This document shows positions 1-7,896 of a stretch of 12,488 nucleotides of DNA, in pieces. The stretch is from contig RBNI01005495.1 of assembly GCA_003990745.1 (NCBI GenBank), positions 1 to 12,488 of the forward strand, written 5' to 3'. The position numbers and the translations under genes were made by a program. The notes below the pieces were generated by a model that saw only the letters and a program-made list of their open reading frames with translations, did no database searches and had not been told where the DNA came from. Within the stretch, counting starts at the first letter, position 1, and each line of letters begins with the position of its first letter. Source of the DNA: Jimgerdemannia flammicorona (lineage: Eukaryota; Mucoromycota; Endogonomycetes; Endogonales; Endogonaceae).

Positions 1-13
1 AAAAAAAAAAAGT

Positions 14-690
14 ATCAGTTACAGAGATATTCACTAATCAATAATGAAATAAAGTAAGTAAAATGGCCATAAGGCATCAGTCACAGAGATATTCATCAAC
101 CAAATAATATAAAAGACTATATAGTATCAGTCATAGAGATATTTACTAACTAGATAATAAAATAATAGAATAGATATATATTAGACATCAGTCATATAGA
201 TATTCACTAATCAGAAATAAATAGAATACTCATCAGGCTTTAGTTACAGAGATGTTTGTTGACTAGATAGAATAAATAGAATGGTCATAAGACTTCAGTT
301 ACAGAGATATTTACTAACCAGATAATAAATAGAATAGTTATCAGACTTCAGTCACAGAGACTTTCACTAATCAATAATAAAATAAAATAAGTAGAATGGT
401 TATAAGGCTTCAGTCACAGAGACATTTACTGACTAGATAAAATAATTAAATAATTATCAGACTTTAGTCATAAAGATATTAATCAACCAGATAATAAAAT
501 AAATAGAATAGTTATAAGACTTCAGTTATAGAGATATTTGCCAATCAGATAAAATAATAAAATAGTCATTGGGCTTTAGTTATAGAGATATTTACCAATC
601 AGATAAAATAACAAAATACTTATCAGGCTTCAATTATAGAGATATTTGCCAACTAGATAATAAAATAAAATAAAATAGTTATAAGAGTTC
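14..690. repeat. AT-rich minisatellite, about 12 units of 50-62 bp
   Basis: A recurring block begins near 14, 76, 126, 187, 239, 293, 346, 408, 462, 520, 574 and 628, with a last partial start near 687. Each unit opens with a conserved core close to TTCAGTCACAGAGATATT, followed by ACTAAYCAGATAATAAAATA and then an A-rich stretch ending in GAATAGTTATAAGAC or similar. Units vary in length because the A/T-rich spacer expands and contracts, while the core is kept. Most unit differences are C/T or G/A. No reading frame is open across the array. It may continue beyond the left edge. Whether it is satellite DNA, a transposon subterminal array or something else cannot be told from this window. Confidence 0.85.
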
Positions 691-700
691 AGTCATAGAG

Positions 701-1832
701 GCTGGTAGCTCAAAAACTCACCCTATGTTATATACCTATAAGGCTTAGTTAGTAGAGCTTATAGTACTAGATACTGAGATAGAGTTGGTTATCTGACTGT
801 TAATTATTATGCATATGGCTATAGTCTAATTAATCATCCAGAACTTAGATATAGCTGTGATATATAGATAACTTGTACATTCTACTATATAGATTATATA
901 TTCCCATATACTATATTTAGCCTTATTTGCTAGATAATAGAGATACTGAAGATGGTGAAAGATGTGATATAGCTATCTTAGTAGATTGGGAGGCCTTGTA
1001 AGTATTGAGGATACTGATGAGGAGAGAGATCTAAAGTATTATCTGATTTTTTCACTATCTGATTTTTTTATTTAAATTTTTTCATCCACTATTTATATAA
1101 AGCAAAGGGGGAGAGATTATAAATAGAAATGTAAACAACTAATTACTAAGTTGGCATCATACTCAGAACCCACATACTAGAGACTAGCTACAAGAGGTCT
1201 ATCTCTAGAGAGAATAGATATATAATAGTACAGATTGAGAGGCAGAACTACCAAGAAGTACCTAAAAGAAACTCCAAATCTTGTTGTTTTTCAACTATTA
1301 TAAGAATATGTTGGAATGAGTAGTATTGGAGTAAGTGGTAAGATATTAGATAGCTATCTTGGTAGATTAGAAGAGCTTAGAGATAGAGCTCTATGAATTT
1401 GAGAAACTTGACTGCCAAGATAGCTGTAGCACTGGATGAGATCAGATACTCAAGATCAGTAGCTGTTGTTGTATGTATATTAAAAAGAAAAGAAAGAAAA
1501 TAAGTTTCCAACTTCTAGTTTCCAACTTTCAGTTATTTCAAAATATTTTCCAAATGACCCCAAGACCAAAATATATGTAGTACAAATGAGCCAAGAAGTG
1601 AAAACATAATCATTGCCAAATAGATTACAGTATGTTCATAGTAGAGTGATCTTGTAGTAGTGAGGGAGATGATTACTTAAGTTTATTATTATCTTTAGGT
1701 ATAAAGTGTAAGCTAGAAAAGTAATCTTAGTTCAGAAGAAGAGAAAGAGTTGTATGATAATATCAAGACTCATTCTATTAAAAAGACAAATAATAGTCAC
1801 CAAATTGCAAATTCTGGAGTTTCTGATAATAG
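701..1832. other. AT-rich stretch with no recognisable gene
   Basis: About 1.1 kb with no frame resembling a known protein on either strand and no RNA gene that I can recognise. Local structure includes two inverted copies of AGCTATCTTGG near 1355 and 1415, and a short direct duplication of AGTTTCCAACTT near 1503-1530. It is probably mutated repeat DNA, perhaps the outer part of the element whose coding relic starts to the right, but nothing shows this directly. Confidence 0.5.
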
Positions 1833-1897
1833 GTGCAGCTATGTAATAGAATCAAGCTCACAATCTATATATATTTGCTCATCTCTCTCTCTCTTTT

Positions 1898-2275
1898 TCA
1901 TTTCTCAGTAAACAGTATTAGCAATAAGGCTACATCTTTACCACCCTCTGAGATTGTATCTTTGCTGCTCTCTGAGACTATATCTTCTCCAATTTCTTTC
2001 TGCTATTTGATCTCTTCCTCTAACACTCTAATCCATTTGCTTTCTTCTTCTAATAACTCTGCTAAAGATGACAGAAAACTGCCATCCTGTCTTCTACCTT
2101 CTCTCTCTCAGATAAATTTATTTATTTATTTTAATAATATCTATCAGAAACTATTCTTTTATTCAATATTGCTAAAGCTATATAAAGTTTCCCCATCACT
2201 ATCACCTAAGATCACATCTTCTTCACTCCCTGAGACTACATCTTTGCTACCCCCCAAGACCATATCTTCACTGCT
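1898..2275 (-). pseudogene. Degraded coding relic, coiled-coil-like with acidic 8-residue repeats
   Basis: On the minus strand one frame runs from about 2275 to a TGA at 1898-1900. It includes a stretch reading SFLSSLAELLEEESKWIRVL followed by EEEIK, then TAG, then QKEIGEDIVSESSKD. The heptad-like Leu/Glu pattern suggests a coiled coil. In-frame TAA/TAG codons can each be explained by Gln codons changed C to T. Acidic 8-residue repeats (such as KDVVSGSE and KDTISEGG) flank it on both sides. It lies directly downstream of the Harbinger-like transposase fossil, same strand, so it may be that element's second protein or a C-terminal fusion. I do not recognise the family. The plus-strand ORF over the same interval has a low-complexity Ser/Leu-rich product and is probably its antisense shadow. 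Confidence 0.45.
1934..1995. repeat. 24-bp tandem repeat, left block
   Basis: Units at 1934-1957, 1958-1981 and a partial at 1982-1995 share the form ATCTTTGCTGCTCTCTGAGA plus CTAT. The 24-bp period keeps the frame (eight codons). On the minus strand it reads as acidic D-I-V-S-type repeats. The same unit recurs at 2216-2312. Confidence 0.75.
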
Positions 2276-2312
2276 CCCCTGAGACTATATCTTTACTACT
2301 TCCTGAGACTAC
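2216..2312. repeat. 24-bp tandem repeat, right block
   Basis: Four units at 2216-2239, 2240-2263, 2264-2288 and 2289-2312, matching the block at 1934. The third unit is 25 bp because of one extra C in a C run, which shifts the minus-strand frame. The 8-codon period and the minus-strand reading (K-D-V-V-S-G-type) suggest a repeated protein segment. Confidence 0.8.
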
Positions 2313-2669
2313 ATTTTAATTATTCATCATCTTTTCACTCCCACAAATACTCAATGAGATTATTTCTAAATTATCTATATTATAAACTATATGATATTGA
2401 TATAAAAATACATCAAAGATTGGAGAAGTATTATTTGATAATCCTACTGAGCTTCTGAAAGATCCATTATACTCATGATCCAAGGCTGTATTATTCTGTT
2501 CATCCTCTATAATCATATTATAAAGAATAATACAGATCTTTATTATATTGATTATATCATTCTCATTCTAGAATTAGGAAGCACCTTTTAAAATAGCAAA
2601 CCTTACTTATAATACTCCAAAACACTACTTGACATTCTTTCATACTGACTCTTATATTTTTGCAAAATG

Positions 2670-2676
2670 CTAAAAG

Positions 2677-2710
<34 letters not shown>

Positions 2711-2801
2711 TATATATATTATTTTTATATAAGTCTTTTCTATTTGTCAAACAGAATACTAGCTAAAAATTCCACCCTTGCTTTTTTATCAGCTTGCTTA
2801 C
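2670..2801 (-). other. Spliceosomal intron in the transposase fossil
   Basis: On the minus strand the exon ends ...CAGAAGAAGAAG at 2802, followed by GTAAGC (donor) and ending ATACTTTTAG (acceptor) at 2670. The next exon starts CATTTTGCAAAA. The join keeps the frame, giving GQKKK-HFAK, which matches the uninterrupted order in the transposase family. The intron is 132 bp, a multiple of three, and contains stops and a microsatellite. It is typical fungal size. No branch point was assigned. Confidence 0.75.
2676..2720. repeat. (TA)n(GA)n(TA)n microsatellite
   Basis: A run of TA dinucleotides passes into about ten GA dinucleotides and back to TA. It lies wholly inside the transposase intron, so its length changes would not have affected the protein. 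Confidence 0.9.
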
Positions 2802-3819
2802 CTTCTTCTTCTGGCCTTATAGCTGTAAGATTGTCTGAACTAAGGTTACCTATAGTGGGTAAATACTATCTATTAGATAGTATTTTATATTATATTTCTG
2901 ATTATTGATAGTGAATTTTATAGCAAGAGCCTATTTATTGCTCAAGTTAGCAAAAAGATATGAATGATCTATGATATTGATATCATTATATAATTTGAGT
3001 ATTTCAAAGAAAACATGCTAGATCCAGAGGTCATATGAGACAATAGTATCTAAAACAAGTATTGGCTCCTTCTCTTTTCCAGTATACTATCTCACCCAAG
3101 CTGATGAATAATTCTTTTTAGTCTAATATATATAATCCAAAGAACTCAATATTTCCGAAAACTCTCTTACTTCACCTACTGTCAGAAGTCACTCAGTATT
3201 AGCAATAGTTGAGTTGTAAAGATACTCTTCTCTATAAATCTTATTTACTACTATACAAAAATATTTTAAGTACTTAAGGGTAGTACTTTTAGCAATTCAG
3301 ATATATTCATCAATAGCATCTACAGATATACTATAAGCTAGCTGATGAATGACTACTATTGTCTTCTGAATAGCTGAAAGGCCAGGCTTTCTAACTATAT
3401 TAGGCTTTTAGATAAAGTAAGAGTTGTGAGCTTCAATAGTGATAAAAACTTTTATAAATAATAATTATTGTATTTGAAACTAATAGTAAAAGAGCTTATC
3501 ACTATAGATAGACTGTTCAGTAAAGTAGTCTTTGATAATATAATCATGTCCAGCTTGTCTTTCATAGTCAATATTAAAGCTTCTATCTAAACAAGAGTCT
3601 CTATGAGCAACTAGAGTACTTATACTTTTAGCAATATTGATAAGAAACTACTATTATAAGAGCTACATATATTTCTCTTCATTTTTATCAACTAATAAGT
3701 TAATGAGAGTATTGATATTTATTTTAGTATTGTGAATAGAGTAGGCAGTATAGATATATAACAGATATAGAGTAATTGCATAGTGTAGATAACTACTCTC
3801 TAGTAGTATAAATTAAATT

Positions 3820-4824
3820 TAGTATTGTGATTTCTGATTATATTTAGTTAAAATTTAGCATGGTATAGTAGAGATACTCATATTACTATTACTTTATCAG
3901 AAACTTCTCTGAAATTACTAAACCTCTCATAAACCTAATAAAGAAAATATTATACTCAGAACTTATATATTTTATATCTAAAGTTTCTTTTGTTAATAAG
4001 TATTCTAAGAACTTAAGAACTATCTGACTTATGTTTTAGTCTTACAAAATTCTTATTCAAATCTAAGATTCACAGTTACTACTAATATCTCTAATTTTGC
4101 TATTTAAGTAGTTCTATTATAAGATGATGAAAAAGGATACTGCTCTATTACCTTTGAGTTATAAACCTATCATTAATAAAATAGAAGTAAGTTATCTATA
4201 AGAAAGTAATTATACATATCTTAGACTACTGAAGATATTATCTAAAAGTATTGAGTTTGATATCATTACTAACTATCAATCTCTTAAATATATTAATACT
4301 CAATCTACTCTATTATATTAATAAGCCAAGTAGAGTCAAAAGTTTCAAACCTTCAATCTATTAATTATTTATAAGTCTGATAAGATATTTATAATACTAG
4401 ATATCTTATTAAGATATCAACTTTATTATAATAATATGTATAAGTCACCTTAGTATTAGAATCCCTAGATCAAATCAAATAAGTCTATAAGAAAAATACT
4501 ATTACTATTAGAGTTTTCTTAAATAAGTTCAAGGATATGTATATATATTATTAAAGATAATCTGATCTACTATCAAGATAAATTCTATCTAGTAAGTAAT
4601 ATAGAACTCTCTTATAAGATATTGTAAGAATATTATAACTTCTTATTTACTATTTATTTTAAAATTGAGCAAATTATAAAAAATCTCTAATAATACTACT
4701 ACTGACTCAATATAATTAAGAAAATTAAGAACTCTTTATATATTACTAATTATGATCTATACTAGTATAATAAGTTTAATAATTAAATATTAGCTAGTTT
4801 CCTTTAGTCTTTATTAATTTCTAT
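3820..4824 (+). pseudogene. Old Ty3/gypsy pol remnant, left part: RT end, RNase H, integrase zinc domain
   Basis: The plus strand carries a stop-riddled pol. FIRNFSEITKPLINLIKK (about 3890-3945) matches the end of a gypsy RT. TNISNFAI, stop, VVLL, stop, DDEKGY (about 4075-4145) is the RNase H start, with the usual TDASNFAIG...Q visible behind transitions. FDIITNYQSLKYINTQ (about 4255-4305) is the RNase H TDHKSLxY block (D now N), followed by remnants of the RQARW and PDALSRR blocks near 4330-4430. NLIYYQDKFYLVSNIELSYK (about 4560-4620) is the region before the integrase HHCC domain, whose zinc ligands are largely lost. FL-stop-SLLIS (about 4800) recalls GLLQPLPI. Frame switches show some indels. 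It continues after the younger element at 11537. RT sequence upstream of about 3820 is missing and the transposase fossil takes its place. Confidence 0.8.
4821..4824. repeat. Target-site duplication CTAT, left copy
   Basis: CTAT directly precedes the left LTR and is matched by CTAT at 11537-11540 directly after the right LTR. Four bp fits Ty3/gypsy integration (4-6 bp), but such a short AT-rich match could be chance. Confidence 0.6.
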
Positions 4825-5297
4825 TATAACGTAGCGGACACTTAACCTTATAAGTATGTTGGATTTCTGTGTCTTGAATTCTTGATCTTCTTTGACTCTG
4901 TGGAGTCCTCGGTATGCAGGGGTGGGTGAGTTCGAAGTGTATCTGCCCACAGGCTTACTAGTTCCTTTGCTTTCTCTTTGCTTTGAACTATTTCGATCTA
5001 AGGTTTATTCACTATAAGATACTAGGTTATTTATACAAGTTTGCTAACTATGAGATGACTACTGAGTTGCGTGGCTAAGTTATGAGTCATTTAGCAAGTG
5101 TCGAGACTTTTTGACATTGTCTAAATGCTATACTATATTGGGTCATCGATTTCGCAAGTATCAAAATATTTCGACATTGTCTAAATCAGAGACTTGGCTA
5201 ACTATAAGGCTATACTATACTGGGAATCGGATTCAGATACTGCGATCAAATGTCTAATTCTCCTGATTCATATTACTAATTTGGATTGACCATCACA
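4825..5297 (-). repeat. 3' LTR of the younger gypsy element
   Basis: Near-identical to 11067-11536, with about 29 substitutions by hand count (27 transitions) and a 3-nt indel. In element sense it starts TGTGATG and ends CGTTATA. The end is CGTTACA in the other copy, so the terminal CA here was lost by one transition. It contains a TATAAATA box at 5028-5035 and a degenerate version of the palindrome seen in the 5' LTR. Confidence 0.95.
5028..5035 (-). promoter_or_regulatory. TATA box in 3' LTR
   Basis: TATAAATA on the minus strand, in the same context as in the 5' LTR (CTTGTATAAATAACC). In the 3' LTR it could drive read-out transcription into the older element to the left; that is inference. 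Confidence 0.5.
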
Positions 5298-5308
5298 ACT
5301 TCCTCCTG
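5298..5308 (-). promoter_or_regulatory. Polypurine tract
   Basis: Immediately upstream (element sense) of the 3' LTR the minus strand reads CAGGAGGAAGT, a purine run ending beside TGTGATG. This is the expected position and composition for the plus-strand DNA primer of an LTR element. Confidence 0.75.
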
Positions 5309-5338
5309 AATAGGTGATTCGTCTCTGGAATATCCTAT

Positions 5339-5800
5339 TCATTCAAACTCCCAGGCTTCAATAGTTTGTATGGTCTTGTACTGTGCAATTTGTTGCATCA
5401 CAGTTTCCCAATGATGTTGCCTAACTTGCTCGAAGTCTGTAGGGGTTATTCCTCGGATATGGGCTAGTGCTGATTCGTCATCTCGGAACAGTTTATGAAT
5501 TCTCTTGGCAATGGTGATCTGTGAATAAGAGAGCTGACATTCTGCAATCCAATCTTCTTTGGTCATTTCCGCATTCTGGTTGAGTATCTGTCTGAGCTTG
5601 AAGTACTCTTGGAACTCCGTTCTATGATGGTAGGCCTTGAAGTGTGAAATTCGAGAGAGATGGGTCTGGACAATACTTTGGATACTGTCATAACATTCTT
5701 CTATAGTCGGGGGTTCAGTAGTATGCCATTGTCTCTCAATAGCTCTTTGGGCAGCACTAGTGATCTTGAGTGCTGTTTCAGTGCTTCGGTTATTGGCCAT
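5339..5800 (-). CDS. ORF3 of the gypsy element, 153 aa, unknown function
   Basis: An uninterrupted frame downstream of pol, ending about 30 bp before the polypurine tract. The ATG has a good fungal/eukaryotic context (A at -3, G at +4) and lies 11 nt upstream of the end of the pol stop (ATGGCCAATAA), in the +1 frame relative to integrase. The product begins MANNRSTETALKITSAAQRA and is rich in Gln, Glu, His and Ile. It looks mostly helical, has few Cys (two, not paired as a zinc site), and shows no signal peptide or membrane segment, so it is not Env-like. The central part includes KEDWIAECQLSYSQITIAKR, then HKLFRDDE. It ends in an acidic AWEFE. I do not recognise the family, and it does not look like a chromodomain. 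It is the only part of the coding region without a stop codon, though at this length that could be luck. Confidence 0.65.
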   Translation of the reverse strand: MANNRSTETALKITSAAQRAIERQWHTTEPPTIEECYDSIQSIVQTHLSRISHFKAYHHRTEFQEYFKLRQILNQNAEMTKEDWIAECQLSYSQITIAKRIHKLFRDDESALAHIRGITPTDFEQVRQHHWETVMQQIAQYKTIQTIEAWEFE

Positions 5801-7043
5801 GATACTTCTTGAGTTGGTTTCGGTGGATAGTAGTGGGGATGATTGTGTCTGAAGTTTTTTGTAGCCAAAAGGTAGTCCCTTTTATATCTTGCACCAGGTA
5901 AGGTCCTTTCCACTTGGGCTCCAGTTTTTGTGACCATGAAGCTTCTACCATATTCCGATATACCAGGACTTTGTCTCCTATCTTGATAATCTCCAAGGGC
6001 TTGTGGGTCTTTTCTGCATTGTTCTGTTGAAGTGCCTGCGCCTTAATGATATAATCTTCAGCCTTCTTCCTGATTTGGTGTAGTTTCTGTATCTTCATGT
6101 CTACGCATTTCCAGACAGCATCTCCATTGGATGATAAGGTTTCTTGAGAACTTTCTTCTCCGAACAACATTTCTCAAGGGGTGAAGTGGGTGCTTTGTGA
6201 TTAAATATCCCGAAGAGCAGATAATGCTATTGGTAGATAGTGATCCCAATTTTCGTAGTTATCGCAGATCTTGGCGATAACATTCTTGAGTGTTTTGTTG
6301 GTCCTTTCTGCTTGTCTGTTTCCTTGGGGATGGTATGCCATGGTCCGAATATGTTGGATCTTGTATTTCTTGTAGAGGATCTCGAAGAACTGGTTCACAA
6401 ATTCTGTTCCTCTGTCTGTGGTAACTTGTACTGGGGTCTTAAATCGGCAGATGATTTCTTTGTGAAAGAATTCAGCAATTGACTGTGCATTGGCTTCCTT
6501 GAGAGGTCCTGCCTCTATCCATTTTGTGAAGAGGTCCACAATGACAATGATGTATCAGTTACTAGTTAAGATCAAGGGTAGAGGACCAATTACATCCATT
6601 GCAATGTGGGCAAATGGTACCAGTTCTATGTGTACTGATCCTGGGGCTTGATTTCGTTGGTCTTGTTTTTGTTTCTGGCATTTGTCACAGGTCTTGACAA
6701 ATTGTCTGATATCTTCCTCCATTCCTGGCCACCACATTGTTCTTCTTGCTTTGTCGTATGTGTTTTTTCCTCCTAGATGGCCAAGTTCATGTATTGATTT
6801 CATTGCTTGCTCCTTTTTGTGATTGGGTATGACTAGTAGTTTTCCTTTCTTCAGTGTTTCTCCATCGGTTTCGAATTGTTTCCATGTCCTACTGATAATT
6901 GTTTGTGTCCATTCTTCTAGATGTTGGGGCATCTTTCGCTGTCCCAGGTAGGTGATGATTCCGTAGTAGAGTTCCTTATTCATGATTGATTTGCTGGTTG
7001 GAGGTGTTTCAGGGTGTCCGTGAGAGGGCATCTGCATTGGCAT
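5790..7043 (-). pseudogene. Integrase (HHCC, DDE, GPY/F) of the younger gypsy pol, broken
   Basis: Joins element cDNA to chromosomal DNA. Minus-strand segments 7043-6555, 6539-6201 and 6170-5790 are all in one frame. The first has the HHCC zinc domain (IHELGHLGG ... CDKCQ, residues 85-122 from 7043) and the first catalytic Asp (HIAMDVIGPLP, residue 150). The second has VTTDRGTEF and HPQGNRQAERTNKTL, giving Asp-x35-Glu. The third holds the C-terminal KWKGPYLV (GPY/F type), residues 86-93 from 6170. Stops at 6555-6557 (TGA), 6201-6203 (TAA) and 6174-6176 (TGA) interrupt it, each explainable by one transition. It ends at TAA 5790-5792. It enters in the +1 frame relative to RNase H, the slip lying near CCC-TGA at 7009. 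Confidence 0.92.
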
Positions 7044-7896
7044 TGGTTCTTCCTGGGCAGTGTACGATTGTTACATCATAGGCTTGTAACTTCATAATCC
7101 ATCTAGCATAGATTCCTTTGGGTTGTCCGGTGGTCAGTAGCCAGGTGAGGGCTGAGTGGTCTGTCTGGATAGTGAAGTGTCTTCCAGCAAGGTAGTAGTG
7201 GAACTTTTCCACAGCCCAGATGACCGCGAGGCATTCTAACTTGTAGGATTCATATTCTTTTTCAGCTCCTCTGGTTCCTCAGCTCAGGTATGCAATGACA
7301 TACTCTACTTTGTCCTTCTTCTGGGCCAGGACTGCTCCAAGTTCTTGTGTGCTTGTATCTGTCTGTAGGATAAATTCTTGAGTCCAATCGGGTCTTCTAA
7401 GGATGGGTGCCTGGGTCAGCCTGACCTTGAGTTCGTCAAATGCTTTTTGTTGCCTGCCAGTCCATTGGAACTTGATATCCTTCTTGTTGAGTTCATAAAT
7501 TGGGCCTTCAATGTTGGAAAATCCTTTAATAAATCTGTGATAGTAGGAGGCGAGTCCCATGAAGGCTTGGGCTTCAGTGACTGTAGTGGGTCTTGGATAT
7601 ACTGCTACTGCCTGTATCTTGAGGGGGTCCATGTGTGTTCCATCTCGGTTAATGATATATCCGAGGTAGGAGATCTCGATTTCTGCAAACTTGCATTTCT
7701 TCGGTTTGATGTAAAGACCATGCTTCCTCAACCTTTCCATCATCTGCTGGATGTGCTGCAGATGTTCTTCAGCTGTCTTGCTGTAGATAATTACATTGTC
7801 TACATAAACCATCATCTATCTCCCCATATCATAGCGGAAGATTTTATTCATCATTTGCTGAAAGCTTGCTGGTGCATTGCACATTCCGAATGGCAT
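7009..7896 (-). pseudogene. RT palm/thumb and RNase H of the younger gypsy pol, broken
   Basis: Continues the frame after the TGA at 7897-7899: MPFGMCNAPASFQQMMNKIF, then TAG at 7816-7818, then MMVYVDNVIIYS. The catalytic box is YVDN where active enzymes have YVDD, so the second Asp codon has become Asn by G to A (CpG on the other strand). GYIINRDG and FMGLASYYHRFIKGFS follow, then RNase H beginning FILQTDTSTQELGAVLAQ near 7390. A TGA at 7279-7281 breaks RNase H; after it the TDHSALTW block, CPGRTNANADALSRTP and the TGA at 7009-7011 follow. The last stop is best explained by one extra base in a C run (ACACCCTGA for ACACCTGAA), since reading +1 gives PETPPTSKS leading into integrase. Confidence 0.92.

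Larger units (their letters stand above)
2320..3760 (-). pseudogene. PIF/Harbinger-like DDE transposase fossil (plant-transposon/ALP1-like family)
   Basis: One minus-strand frame can be followed from about 3760 to 2370 without an indel once the intron at 2670-2801 is removed. Landmarks in order: AHRDSCLDRSFNIDYERQAG (about 3600), DYFTEQ (3530), EAHNSYF (3430), HQLAYSISVDAIDEY (3345), SLDY with the likely first catalytic Asp (about 3140), SYDLWI then TAG then HVFFE (about 3030), YNDINIID with the second Asp (about 2980), then after splicing HFAK, KNVK, CFGVL (where the family has RKDVERAFGVLQ, holding the Glu), RFAILKGAS, and NMIIEDEQ near 2510. A one-base slip follows; the usual C-terminus RNNLIEYLWE is read in another frame, ending at TAA 2320-2322. 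Many in-frame stops fit Gln, Arg or Trp codons hit by transitions. The start is unresolved, and terminal repeats were not found. It would cut and paste DNA in the nucleus if intact; it is dead here. Confidence 0.85.

Noticed and set aside
14..690. CRISPR array
   Set aside because: Units are imperfect, spacers are related A/T-rich sequence rather than unique, and the context is eukaryotic transposon DNA.
1350..1435. Inverted repeat around AGCTATCTTGG as terminal inverted repeats of a small transposon
   Set aside because: Only about 11 bp with a short interval and no target duplication; could be chance in AT-rich DNA.
1833..2282. Plus-strand 149-codon frame with a hydrophobic start resembling a secreted Ser/Leu-rich protein
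   Set aside because: Low-complexity translation of pyrimidine-rich tandem repeats. The minus strand of the same interval reads far more like a protein.
2660..2908. Plus-strand 82-codon frame starting in the microsatellite
   Set aside because: It runs through the TA/GA repeat (IYIYIERERERY) and lies antisense to the transposase intron and exon.
5339..5800. ORF3 as a chromodomain or an Env protein
   Set aside because: No aromatic-cage-like chromodomain pattern, no signal peptide and no membrane segment are visible.
5701..5937. Minus-strand 78-codon frame overlapping the integrase C-terminus and ORF3
   Set aside because: The integrase frame carries the GPY/F motif here, so this is a shadow.
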